From the NCBI RefSeq assembly GCF_000315015.1, contig NZ_BAEP01000032.1, positions 1 to 64,000 of the forward strand: DNA of 64,000 nucleotides, in the 5' to 3' direction. This stretch comes from Paraglaciecola mesophila KMM 241. Lineage in GTDB: Bacteria; Pseudomonadota; Gammaproteobacteria; Enterobacterales; Alteromonadaceae. Made by a program: the position numbers and the translations under genes. This document shows positions 17,719 through 26,096 of this stretch, in pieces. A model generated the notes under the pieces. That model had not been told where the DNA came from. It did not search any database and saw only the letters and a list, made by a program, of their open reading frames with translations. The number at the start of each line of letters is the position of its first letter. Positions within the stretch are counted from its first letter, which is position 1.

Positions 17719-18942
17719 ATGAGCGACATTAAGTTACCAATTTATTTAGATTATTCATCAACCACCCCGGTTGACCCTCGCGTTGCTGCCAAAATGGCAG
17801 AATGTTTAACCAACGAAGGCAACTTTGGTAACCCTGCGTCTCGTTCTCACCGTTTTGGTTGGGTAGCAGAGGAAGCCGTTGATATTGCACGTAATCAAAT
17901 CGCTGATTTAGTTAATGCTGACCCTCGTGAGATTGTTTTCACCTCAGGTGCTACTGAATCAAACAACCTTGCCATCAAGGGCGCGGCTCACTTTTACAGT
18001 AAGAAAGGTAAACACCTTATTACGGTAAAAACCGAGCATAAAGCCGTACTTGACACCTGCCGCCAGTTAGAGCGTGAAGGGTTTGAAGTGACGTATTTAG
18101 ACCCAGAGCCGAACGGCTTGGTAGATATCGAAAAATTCACAGCGGCCATCCGCCCAGATACTATCCTTGCTAGCGTTATGCACGTGAACAACGAGATTGG
18201 CGTGATCCAAGATATCGCAGCTATCGGCGAAGTGTGCCGCGAGCGTAAAGTGTTGTTCCATGTTGATGCCGCCCAGAGCACAGGTAAAGTAGCAATTGAT
18301 TTACAAGCATTGAAAGTAGACATGATGTCGTTTTCAGCGCATAAATCTTACGGCCCTAAAGGGATTGGCGCACTTTATGTTAGCCGCAAGCCTCGTGTTC
18401 GCTTAGAAGCTCAAATGCACGGTGGTGGCCATGAACGTGGTATGCGCTCTGGTACCATGGCGACTCACCAGATTGTGGGTATGGGGGAAGCATTCCGCAT
18501 TGCTAAAGAAGAAATGGCCACCGAGAACGAACGTATTCTCATGCTTCGTAATCGCTTATGGGATGGTATCAAAGACATTGAAGCGGTTTACATCAATGGT
18601 GACATTGAGCAACGTGTTGCTGCGAACTTAAATGTGAGTTTTGCATTCGTTGAAGGCGAATCTTTGATCATGGCCCTTAAAGATATGGCCGTATCATCTG
18701 GTTCAGCTTGTACGTCAGCCAGTCTAGAGCCGTCTTATGTACTTCGCGCACTTGGTTTGAATGACGAATTAGCGCATAGCTCAATTCGTTTCACTATCGG
18801 TCGTTTTACCACTGAAGCTGAAATCGACCATGTGATAAGCGTAGTACGTAATGCAATCGACAAATTACGTGATATGTCTCCTTTATGGGATATGTACAAA
18901 GAAGGCATTGATTTGAATACTGTTGAGTGGGCTCACCACTAG
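17719..18942 (+). CDS. iscS: Cysteine desulfurase IscS
   Basis: A 407-residue PLP enzyme that removes sulfur from cysteine and passes it to IscU and tRNA-thiolation proteins. The PLP lysine is Lys209 in [12 protein letters not shown], and the catalytic Cys lies in [20 protein letters not shown], about residue 331. Length and the C-terminal tail match IscS. It begins 16 bp after iscR. The N-terminus is a few residues longer than in E. coli. Confidence 0.98.
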   Translation: MSDIKLPIYLDYSSTTPVDPRVAAKMAECLTNEGNFGNPASRSHRFGWVAEEAVDIARNQIADLVNADPREIVFTSGATESNNLAIKGAAHFYSKKGKHLITVKTEHKAVLDTCRQLEREGFEVTYLDPEPNGLVDIEKFTAAIRPDTILASVMHVNNEIGVIQDIAAIGEVCRERKVLFHVDAAQSTGKVAIDLQALKVDMMSFSAHKSYGPKGIGALYVSRKPRVRLEAQMHGGGHERGMRSGTMATHQIVGMGEAFRIAKEEMATENERILMLRNRLWDGIKDIEAVYINGDIEQRVAANLNVSFAFVEGESLIMALKDMAVSSGSACTSASLEPSYVLRALGLNDELAHSSIRFTIGRFTTEAEIDHVISVVRNAIDKLRDMSPLWDMYKEGIDLNTVEWAHH

Positions 18943-19005
18943 TATTTGAATAATTTATAGAATTCACAGTAAGGCGAAATCGTCTTCAAAAATGAGGTAA
19001 CCATC

Positions 19006-19386
19006 ATGGCTTACAGCGAAAAAGTAATCGATCACTATGAAAATCCACGTAACGTGGGTGGTTTTGACAAGAATGACCCTAGCATTGCAACCGGCATGGT
19101 TGGCGCGCCAGCATGTGGTGACGTAATGAAATTGCAATTGAAGATTGGTGCTAATGGCATTATCGAAGATGCAAAATTCAAAACCTATGGCTGTGGTTCG
19201 GCGATTGCGTCTAGCTCATTGGTTACGGAATGGGTTAAAGGTAAATCAATTGACGATGCCGTGAAGATTTCGAACATGGACATTGCTGAAGAGCTTGCCT
19301 TACCGCCAGTAAAAATTCACTGCTCTATTTTGGCAGAAGACGCTATTAAAGCAGCCGTTGAAGATTACAAAAAGAAACAGCAGTAA
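19006..19386 (+). CDS. iscU: Fe-S cluster assembly scaffold IscU
   Basis: A 126-residue scaffold. The cluster-binding Cys37 (GAPACGD, with Asp39), Cys63 (YGCGSA) and Cys106 are present, as is the LPPVKIHC motif that HscA recognises. The ATG at 19006 has GAGG upstream (AATGAGGTAACCATC). It receives sulfur from IscS and hands clusters on with the help of HscB and HscA, encoded just downstream. Confidence 0.98.
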   Translation: MAYSEKVIDHYENPRNVGGFDKNDPSIATGMVGAPACGDVMKLQLKIGANGIIEDAKFKTYGCGSAIASSSLVTEWVKGKSIDDAVKISNMDIAEELALPPVKIHCSILAEDAIKAAVEDYKKKQQ

Positions 19387-19411
19387 ACGTTAAACGAAAG
19401 AGGAGACCATA

Positions 19412-19735
19412 GTGGGAATTAAAATTTCTGAGGCCGCGGCACAACGAGCATCTAGCTTTCTGCAAAACAGAGGCTCAGGGCTAGGCTTGCGCTTAGGAGT
19501 CAAAACCACGGGTTGTTCTGGTTTAGCGTATGTGTTGGAATTTGTCGACGAGTTAAACGAAGATGACCACGTTTTTGAAGATAATGGCGTTAAAATCATT
19601 ATCGATGGTAAAAGCTTGGTGTACTTAGACGGTACCGAATTAGATTTTGCCAAAGAAGGCCTTAACGAAGGGTTCCAGTTTAATAATCCTAACGCAAACG
19701 GCGAATGTGGCTGCGGCGAAAGTTTCAACGTATAG
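19412..19735 (+). CDS. iscA: A-type Fe-S carrier IscA
   Basis: A 107-residue A-type carrier. The three conserved cysteines are Cys35 (TTGCSG), Cys99 and Cys101 (GECGCGESF). The start is GTG at 19412 with an AGAGGAG ribosome site, 25 bp after iscU. A hairpin with a short T-run follows the gene before hscB. Confidence 0.97.
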   Translation: MGIKISEAAAQRASSFLQNRGSGLGLRLGVKTTGCSGLAYVLEFVDELNEDDHVFEDNGVKIIIDGKSLVYLDGTELDFAKEGLNEGFQFNNPNANGECGCGESFNV

Positions 19736-19759
19736 GTTTGCTATACGTGGCTGTCAAAG

Positions 19760-19784
19760 AAGCAGGCTAACAGGCCTGCTTTTT
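19760..19784 (+). terminator. Hairpin between iscA and hscB (possible attenuator)
   Basis: AAGCAGGC (19760-19767) pairs with GCCTGCTT (19774-19781), followed by TTT and AT-rich sequence. It would partly end transcription after iscRSUA and lower hscBA-fdx expression unless a promoter lies in 19785-19869. Confidence 0.7.
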
Positions 19785-19869
19785 ATTAACGACGATTAAC
19801 ACGTATCACGATGTAGACGCTTCCATTGTCTACACCTTCATAGGCCAAACTCAAAAGACGCTAATTGAT

Positions 19870-20397
19870 ATGAATTATTTTGCGCTATTCAACCTGACGC
19901 CTTCATTCGATGTAGACAAAGCGACGCTTGCAGCGACGTACCAACAACTACAAAAACTCACGCATCCGGATAAGTTTGCTACCGCCAGCGAGCGCGACAA
20001 ACTCATTGCATTGCAAAAAAATGCGCAAGTTAATGACGGCTATCAAGTATTAAAAACGCCTCTAAGTCGCGCCGAGCACATGTTAGAGCTACGTGGTGTT
20101 GAATTACAGCACGAGCAAAAAACCATGCAAGACGGTGCATTTTTAATGCAGCAAATGGAATGGCGTGAACAATTAGACGAAGCTCAACATGCCAGCGATC
20201 CCCTAGAAGCCCTTGAGTCTTTAGATGACGAAGTGGCGGCGGATATTAAAAGGTTGTTGAGTGAGCTTGGGGCTTTTCTTGAGCAATCCGATGAAGCGGC
20301 GAATGAAAATGCTGCAAATCTGGTACGTAAGCTTAAATTTTTATTTAAGCTACGTCACGAAATTGAAATCAAAGAAGACGCGTTAAGCGACTTTTGA
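19870..20397 (+). CDS. hscB: Fe-S assembly co-chaperone HscB
   Basis: A 175-residue J-domain protein. The HPD motif (32-34) lies in KLTHPDKFA, followed by a C-terminal three-helix IscU-binding domain (about 95-175). HscB brings IscU to HscA and stimulates its ATPase. It starts 134 bp after iscA and ends 20 bp before hscA. Confidence 0.96.
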   Translation: MNYFALFNLTPSFDVDKATLAATYQQLQKLTHPDKFATASERDKLIALQKNAQVNDGYQVLKTPLSRAEHMLELRGVELQHEQKTMQDGAFLMQQMEWREQLDEAQHASDPLEALESLDDEVAADIKRLLSELGAFLEQSDEAANENAANLVRKLKFLFKLRHEIEIKEDALSDF

Positions 20398-20417
20398 ATA
20401 ACTAAACGGTTTTTATA

Positions 20418-22286
20418 ATGGCATTACTCCAAATTGCAGAACCTGGCCTGAGCGCGGCACCTCACCAACGTAAACTTGCGGTGGGTATTGATTTAGGCAC
20501 AACAAATTCTCTAGTGGCGACTGTTCGCAGTGGCCAGGCAGAGACGTTAGGCGATAACAATAACCAACACCTTTTACCTTCAGTGGTCAGTTACACAGCT
20601 GATAACGTGGTGGTGGGTGAGCAAGCCAAGCGTGACGCTAGCCTCGACCCTGCAAATACCATCGTTTCAGTAAAGCGTTTCTTGGGGCGTAGTCTTAACG
20701 ATATTCGCAGTAGTTATCCTGACTTGCCTTATGATTTCGATGAGTCAAACCCAAACTCGCCACTGCTCAACGTCACAGGTCGCCAAGTGAACCCCGTTGA
20801 GGTGTCATCTGAAATACTCACAGCTCTTCGTCTGCGTGCGGAACAAGTTCTAGGTGAAGAGCTAAGTGGTGCAGTGGTCACCGTTCCTGCGTATTTCGAT
20901 GATGCACAACGTCAAGGTACCAAAGATGCTGCTCAACTAGCCGGATTAAAAGTGCTGCGTTTATTAAACGAACCCACTGCGGCGGCCATCGCTTATGGTT
21001 TAGACACTGCCCAAGAGGGCGTGATTGCCGTTTATGACTTAGGCGGCGGCACATTTGATATCTCCATATTACGCCTTAGCAAAGGTGTGTTTGAGGTATT
21101 AGCCACAGGCGGTGATTCGGCACTCGGCGGCGATGACTTCGACCATGTTATCGTAAAATATTTTCGCCAGCAGCTTGGCCTAGAGGGGACGTTATCAAAA
21201 CGTCTGCATCGAGTCCTATTGGACAAAGCAAAGTTTGCCAAAGAAACCTTGAGCGATAAGAACTCTGTGACAGTAGATTTTGCCGATGACGAGCAAAAGA
21301 CCCTTAGTCTATCTATTAGTCGAGAAACCTTTGAAGGTTTGATTGCTGACTTAACAAAAAGCACACTACGCGCGTGTCGCAGGGCGCTGAAAGACGCTGA
21401 GTTAGAAAAAGACGAAGTGCTAGAAGTTGTTATGGTTGGCGGTTCAACCCGCGTACCTTATGTGCGTGAACAAGTGGGTGAATTCTTCGGGCAAACCCCT
21501 TTAACCTCTATTGATCCTGATAAAGTGGTGGCCATTGGCGCCTGTATTCAAGCTGATATTTTGGTAGGTAATAAGCCTGACGGCGAAATGCTGTTACTGG
21601 ACGTATTGCCACTGTCTCTTGGCTTAGAAACTATGGGCGGTTTGGTTGAGAAAGTCATTCACCGTAATACCACTATCCCTGTGGCGAAAGCCCAAGAATT
21701 TACGACATTTAAAGATGGCCAAACGGCCATGATGATCCATGTGTTGCAAGGAGAGCGCGAACTGGTTGATGACTGTCGTTCGTTAGCAAAATTTACCTTG
21801 CGCGGTATTCCGCCCATGGCGGCTGGTGCTGCGCACATTCGTGTCACCTTTCAGGTAGATGCAGATGGTTTGCTTAACGTCATGGCTATGGAGAAATCCA
21901 GTGGCGTTCAAGCTGAGATCCAGGTTAAACCCTCTTATGGATTAGACGAATCACAAATCAGCGATATGCTGAAAGCGTCCATGCAGAACGCCACAGGCGA
22001 CATGCAGGCCCGCATGCTTAAAGAGCAACAAGTAGAAGCTGCAAGAGTACATGAAGCTCTACAAGCTGCGCTGAATGCAGATGGAGCTGAGCTATTGAGT
22101 GCAGCGGAAATCGACACCATTCAAGCCAGCCTTGTGGTGTTGGATACTGCAGGTAAAAATGATGATATCGATGCGATAAAGCAAGCGATTAGCGCAGCCG
22201 ATGCAGCGAGTCAGATATTTGCAGAAAAACGTATGGATCACTCGATCAAAAAAGCATTAGCCGGTCATACGGTCGACAGCATTTAA
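20418..22286 (+). CDS. hscA: Hsp70-type Fe-S chaperone HscA
   Basis: A 622-residue Hsp70. The ATPase domain starts with [15 protein letters not shown] and has [14 protein letters not shown] and [17 protein letters not shown]; the substrate domain binds the IscU LPPVK motif. The stretch before the first strand (about 20 residues) is the usual HscA extension relative to DnaK. It lies between hscB and fdx. Confidence 0.98.
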   Translation: MALLQIAEPGLSAAPHQRKLAVGIDLGTTNSLVATVRSGQAETLGDNNNQHLLPSVVSYTADNVVVGEQAKRDASLDPANTIVSVKRFLGRSLNDIRSSYPDLPYDFDESNPNSPLLNVTGRQVNPVEVSSEILTALRLRAEQVLGEELSGAVVTVPAYFDDAQRQGTKDAAQLAGLKVLRLLNEPTAAAIAYGLDTAQEGVIAVYDLGGGTFDISILRLSKGVFEVLATGGDSALGGDDFDHVIVKYFRQQLGLEGTLSKRLHRVLLDKAKFAKETLSDKNSVTVDFADDEQKTLSLSISRETFEGLIADLTKSTLRACRRALKDAELEKDEVLEVVMVGGSTRVPYVREQVGEFFGQTPLTSIDPDKVVAIGACIQADILVGNKPDGEMLLLDVLPLSLGLETMGGLVEKVIHRNTTIPVAKAQEFTTFKDGQTAMMIHVLQGERELVDDCRSLAKFTLRGIPPMAAGAAHIRVTFQVDADGLLNVMAMEKSSGVQAEIQVKPSYGLDESQISDMLKASMQNATGDMQARMLKEQQVEAARVHEALQAALNADGAELLSAAEIDTIQASLVVLDTAGKNDDIDAIKQAISAADAASQIFAEKRMDHSIKKALAGHTVDSI

Positions 22287-22332
22287 TTTTATTTAGCGTC
22301 AGAATTAATTTTTCGATTTAAGGAAACAACAG

Positions 22333-22671
22333 ATGCCACAAGTTATATTTTTACCTCATGCTGAGCTTTGCCCAGATGGTGCCGTACTCGAAGCGCCTTC
22401 TGGCACAACAGTATTGGACGTTGCTTTGAAAAACGGTATCGGCATTGAGCATGCTTGTGAGAAGTCATGCGCCTGTACCACCTGCCACGTCATTGTGCGT
22501 GAAGGGTTTGAATCTCTTGATGAGAGTGATGAGTTAGAAGACGACTTACTCGACAAAGCATGGGGACTAGAGCCTGATTCACGTTTAGGTTGCCAAGCTA
22601 TTATTAAAGATGAAGATTTGGTAGTTGAGATCCCTCGTTACACTGTTAATCAGGTCAGCGAAGGGCACTAA
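22333..22671 (+). CDS. fdx: [2Fe-2S] ferredoxin of the isc operon
   Basis: A 112-residue adrenodoxin-type ferredoxin. The cluster ligands are Cys42, Cys48, Cys51 and Cys87; Cys46 is an extra conserved cysteine in this group. It supplies electrons for cluster assembly. It starts 46 bp after hscA. A strong terminator follows directly, and iscX, which often comes next, is absent here. Confidence 0.97.
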   Translation: MPQVIFLPHAELCPDGAVLEAPSGTTVLDVALKNGIGIEHACEKSCACTTCHVIVREGFESLDESDELEDDLLDKAWGLEPDSRLGCQAIIKDEDLVVEIPRYTVNQVSEGH

Positions 22672-22698
22672 TTAAGAATAGTAAAGTCGCTTTAAAAG

Positions 22699-22723
22699 AA
22701 ACCAGCTTAGTGCTGGTTTTTTT
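22699..22723 (+). terminator. Terminator of the isc operon
   Basis: AAACCAGC (22699-22706) and GCTGGTTT (22712-22719) with a 5-nt loop are followed by a run of seven T. It lies 28 bp after fdx. Confidence 0.9.
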
Positions 22724-22748
22724 ATATCTACACGTTGGCAAAAATGAA

Positions 22749-22764
22749 CTGTACATAAAAACAG
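22749..22764 (+). promoter_or_regulatory. LexA (SOS) box upstream of yebG
   Basis: A perfect CTGT-N8-ACAG site with an A/T-rich centre lies 46 bp before the yebG ATG. It matches the gammaproteobacterial LexA operator and the known SOS control of yebG in E. coli. Confidence 0.85.
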
Positions 22765-22809
22765 GTGTTATGCTATATTTTGTACAGACACGCAATTGAG
22801 GATACAAAT

Positions 22810-23100
22810 ATGGCCATTATTACCAGATACGTCGTTGAGCATAAAGGGGTTGAAAAGTTTGTGACCGCAGATAAAAAAGAAGCCGATAAATACGACAAGA
22901 TGTTAGAAGTAGCAGATAACTTAGCCGAGTACATCGAAGCTAAGGGGATGAAGTTCGAAGCTGACGTTTTAGAAGATTTGGCGATTATGCTGTCTAAAAA
23001 TAAAGACGCGGTTGGCAAGATGTTCAAAGGTACTGAAGCGAAGTCTGTTTTGTCTGATGAAAAAGCTGAAGTGGTCGCCCTTGGTAAAAAGAAAGCCTAA
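22810..23100 (+). CDS. yebG: SOS-inducible protein YebG
   Basis: A 96-residue protein of the YebG family: an N-terminal YVVEHKGVEKFVTADKKEADKYDKM block matches E. coli YebG, and the C-terminal half is charged and helical. Biochemical role unclear; the E. coli gene is DNA-damage induced. The ATG at 22810 has TTGAGGATACAAAT upstream, which decides against the in-frame ATG at 22765 that would overlap the LexA box. Monocistronic by context. Confidence 0.88.
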   Translation: MAIITRYVVEHKGVEKFVTADKKEADKYDKMLEVADNLAEYIEAKGMKFEADVLEDLAIMLSKNKDAVGKMFKGTEAKSVLSDEKAEVVALGKKKA

Positions 23101-23137
23101 GCATCAGGGGCAAATCACAGCTCAATACTGAGAACTT

Positions 23138-23183
23138 ATACCAACCCCAGTAAATCATTAGCCACTTAGCGAAAATTTAAATA
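23138..23183. repeat. Dispersed repeat, copy 1 (right end degenerate)
   Basis: The sequence starts ATACCAACCCC and shares ATTAGCCACT, then one variable base, then AGCGAAAATTT with the copy at 62133-62187. The right-hand inverted end found in copy 2 is missing here. It lies between yebG and the acyltransferase gene. Confidence 0.7.
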
Positions 23184-23187
23184 TAAA

Positions 23188-23212
23188 CTAAAAGGCGACC
23201 GCCAGGCCGCCT
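23188..23212 (-). terminator. Possible terminator of the acyltransferase gene
   Basis: On the minus strand AGGCG (23208-23212) pairs with CGCCT (23093+100 to 23197, i.e. 23193-23197) around an inner GCC/GGC pairing, followed by TTTTAGTTT. It lies 45 bp past the stop codon. The T-run is interrupted, so the call is tentative. Confidence 0.5.
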
Positions 23213-23256
23213 ATGGCCTCTCAGTAGTTCATTCCTTACCACTTAAGAACTTAAGG

Positions 23257-25032
23257 TTAACTTGCCTTTTTCAGTTTTATTTTTTCAGCTTTTCCCTCGC
23301 TTTTGGGGGCACCTTTTTCTTTTTTGACAGCATCGTGCGGCATATAACGTGCTTTTTTCTTCGCTTTGAGCATGTGAATGTCAGCTAAGACTAAGCCGTC
23401 GATACAATCTCCGAAGTCAGCATCAATATTAAAATCTAGGAAATGAATACCACCGTCGTCATAGGTTTCCGTATATTGTTTATACAGGGTCGGAACGGAT
23501 ACGCCCATGTTAGCCAGCATATGCTTGAGCAAGATGAAATCTTTTTTATAATCATCGCCACTAAAACTGTCAGCTAAATCGCTTGCCAAGTGATAGGGCG
23601 TTTTCGAGGTGGCAATGGTGTCTTGATGGGTAAAGTACAAGCGGTAAAATTGTACTAACAAGTCTTTGGCCGCTTTAGGGTAGGTATCGCTCATGGAAAC
23701 AGGGCCGAACAAATAGCGATAGTTAGGGTGACGCTGCAAGAAGGCGCCGATGCCATACCATAAGTAATCTAAACTTCGTTTACCCCAATACCTAGGTTGT
23801 ACGAAACTTCGTCCTAGCTCCAGTCCTTGTTCAAAATAGGGCTGCATCGCATCGGTATAGTTGAATAAGGTGGCTGAGTACAGCCCGTCGGTGCCTGACC
23901 GAGCCAGTAATTTTTTAGCCTCACCAAAGCGGTAAGCTCCCGCTATTTCTAAATCGTCTGCATCCCAGAGGATCAAATGAAAATACTGAGTGTCGTATTG
24001 GTCAATATCGCGTCTGCAGTTACTGCCTTCGCCTACTGCACGAAAGGCTATTTCACGCAGGCGTCCAATTTCGCGCATAATGGGCGAACTACCCGTGTAT
24101 TGATATAGGTAGATTGCTTTGCCATCTGTGGTTTCTCCTAGATACTCACAATCACGTTTTATTGCCCGGCTTAATTCCGTGCGGTTTTCCGGCATAGCGA
24201 TGGCCTTTTGCGTGGCAAAAATACCTTGCTTACCCATACCGATGCGATAAAGGTGTTTTTTGAGTAATCTAACTTGCTGAATTCGATCAATTTTATCATT
24301 GGCATAGGATTCAACTGGGATCACTTCGCCAATACGCATTGGCAAGTGCCTACGCTTTTGTTTAAACATTTCTGTGACCAGAAGCATGGCCGCCAGTGGC
24401 TTATACAGCATGGATACGCCATAAAATAGGGGAGAGTTTTTAGCATCAATAAATACTGGCAGGATAGGGGCTTTCGCTTGACGAGCAATACGCAAAAAAC
24501 CGCTATGCCAATGGGTATCGCGCACACCTTGGGGGCGTAGCCTGGACACCTCCCCCGCAGGGAATATCAATAGTGCGCCTTCTTGCTCTAAATGCTGCTG
24601 AATGTTGTGAATATGATCTTTTGCGGTACCACCGTCCATGTTATTGACCGGTAATAACATGCAGTGTAACGGGTCGATTGTCATCAACATCTGATTTGCC
24701 ACGACTTTTACGTCAGTTCTGATTTCGCTAACCAATTTTATTAGGGCTAGGGCGTCTAACGAGCCGATAGGATGATTAGCAATTATGACCAAGCGACCTT
24801 GGCTTCGAATATGTTCACGCTCGTTGTCGCGCACCGAATAGCTAACATTAAAGTACTCAAGGACTTGTTCAACGAATTCCAGACCCTGGTGGTGTGGATA
24901 GCTTTGCGCAAATTCGTTGATTTCTCGTTCGTGAAGCAAATGTCTTAGCACAAATCCTGCTGATTTAAACAACCACGGCTTTTCAGCCACTTTAGGGTAG
25001 TGCTTGTGTAAAACGTCATTAACCGTAAACAT
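23257..25032 (-). CDS. Two-domain acyltransferase (PlsC-like + GNAT/OlsB-like), possible ornithine-lipid synthase
   Basis: A 591-residue protein. The N-terminal half is a PlsC-like O-acyltransferase: NHPIGSLD (His87 to Asp93, the H-x5-D variant), LIFPAGEVSR and PILPVFIDAKNSP. The C-terminal half, from about 280, resembles the OlsB-type N-acyltransferase: REIAFRAVGEG, ELGRSFVQPRYWGKRSLDYL and YRYLFGPVSMSDTYP. This order resembles OlsF, which makes ornithine lipids by itself in Serratia and Flavobacterium. The amino acid acceptor cannot be read from the sequence. The Lys-rich C-terminus (after 560) is probably disordered. I use the ATG at 25032; an ATG 30 bp upstream is possible. It follows the LpxH-like gene. 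Confidence 0.72.
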   Translation of the reverse strand: MFTVNDVLHKHYPKVAEKPWLFKSAGFVLRHLLHEREINEFAQSYPHHQGLEFVEQVLEYFNVSYSVRDNEREHIRSQGRLVIIANHPIGSLDALALIKLVSEIRTDVKVVANQMLMTIDPLHCMLLPVNNMDGGTAKDHIHNIQQHLEQEGALLIFPAGEVSRLRPQGVRDTHWHSGFLRIARQAKAPILPVFIDAKNSPLFYGVSMLYKPLAAMLLVTEMFKQKRRHLPMRIGEVIPVESYANDKIDRIQQVRLLKKHLYRIGMGKQGIFATQKAIAMPENRTELSRAIKRDCEYLGETTDGKAIYLYQYTGSSPIMREIGRLREIAFRAVGEGSNCRRDIDQYDTQYFHLILWDADDLEIAGAYRFGEAKKLLARSGTDGLYSATLFNYTDAMQPYFEQGLELGRSFVQPRYWGKRSLDYLWYGIGAFLQRHPNYRYLFGPVSMSDTYPKAAKDLLVQFYRLYFTHQDTIATSKTPYHLASDLADSFSGDDYKKDFILLKHMLANMGVSVPTLYKQYTETYDDGGIHFLDFNIDADFGDCIDGLVLADIHMLKAKKKARYMPHDAVKKEKGAPKSEGKAEKIKLKKAS

Positions 25033-25142
25033 AGAGAGCGCCGCTATTGCTATTATCCGCACTCATAGTAGCGATGATATATGACGATTTGGTGCTAGTT
25101 AAATGGCAATTTGATTACAGTTACAAAGGGCGAAAGTAACCA

Positions 25143-25961
25143 TCAGGCCGCTTTGTTTTGACTTTTTGTTTTGCTCATACGTAGGTTGAATAGGTTGCTG
25201 GCGTGAGCCGTTTGCGTCCAGTAAATTAGCTTTATTTCACCACTTGCTAATTCGGTTAAAGCTGAACAGTTCTCAATCCAGTCTCCATCGTTGTAATAGG
25301 TTTTTCCTTGGATGGTATCAACTTCTGGGTGGTGAATATGCCCACAAATGACGCCGTCTAGGTCCATTTCTGTTGCGCGGTTAATACACGCATACTTATA
25401 ACGACTAATGGCTTTATTAGCCTCTTTTATATGGCTCTTTAAATAGCCAGCCAATGACCAATAAGGGAATTTAAGCGATGTGCGAGCGCGATTATACCAG
25501 CGATTAATAAATAATAAAAAATCATATGCCTTATCACCTATCCATGACTGGAGGGGCCCGAAGCAAACTTCTTGGTCAAACTGATCGCCATGAAGTACCA
25601 ATAATTTTTTGCCGTCTGCGGTGGTGTGAATGGCTTCTCTAGCTATCTCAATTTCACCAAAGGTGATGCCATCGTACTTTTGCAGTGGAGCGTCATGATT
25701 GCCGGGCAAAAAGATAACGCGAGTGTCTTCCTTTGATAAACACATGAGTTTGTGCAGCACCTTGTTGTGCGCTTCAGGCCAGCGGAATTGCTTACTCATT
25801 GCCCACATATCGATAATGTCACCTACTAGGTACAATGTCTCAATTGTTGAATGATCTAAGAAGTCGAGCAAGTATTCAGCTTTACAGTCTTTACTACCTA
25901 GGTGAATATCAGATAACCAAACTGTACGGTAATGTGCGCGATAAACCAGTGTGTTTTTCAT
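25143..25961 (-). CDS. Metallophosphoesterase related to UDP-2,3-diacylglucosamine diphosphatase
   Basis: A 272-residue calcineurin-type phosphoesterase. The metal site is complete: SDIHLG (Asp18, His20), GDIIDMW (Asp48), GNHD (Asn88-Asp90), LHGDQFD and GHIHHPE. It resembles the LpxH-like group found in many genomes in addition to true LpxH, so the substrate may be a lipid A precursor or another diphosphate. The ATG at 25961 follows AAAGGGTTTTACC. It lies 110 bp before the acyltransferase gene on the same strand, which hints at membrane lipid metabolism. Confidence 0.78.
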   Translation of the reverse strand: MKNTLVYRAHYRTVWLSDIHLGSKDCKAEYLLDFLDHSTIETLYLVGDIIDMWAMSKQFRWPEAHNKVLHKLMCLSKEDTRVIFLPGNHDAPLQKYDGITFGEIEIAREAIHTTADGKKLLVLHGDQFDQEVCFGPLQSWIGDKAYDFLLFINRWYNRARTSLKFPYWSLAGYLKSHIKEANKAISRYKYACINRATEMDLDGVICGHIHHPEVDTIQGKTYYNDGDWIENCSALTELASGEIKLIYWTQTAHASNLFNLRMSKTKSQNKAA

Positions 25962-26043
25962 GGTAAAACCCTTTAGCTGTTTAGGACTTAGGCTAAAAGC
26001 AGGGTTTTACAGTAAAGTGACGGTAATTTGAAAGTATCATGAC

Positions 26044-26082
26044 AGTGAGCTCTTACTGTCGATGTGAAGTAATGAGCTCACT
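26044..26082 (-). terminator. Hairpin past glnD
   Basis: AGTGAGCTC (26044-26052) pairs with GAGCTCACT (26074-26082), extended inward by TTAC/GTAA. It lies 14 bp past the glnD stop. There is no T-run on the minus strand, so it may stabilise the mRNA end rather than terminate. Confidence 0.5.
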
Positions 26083-26096
26083 GGTGTTGGTCGGTG

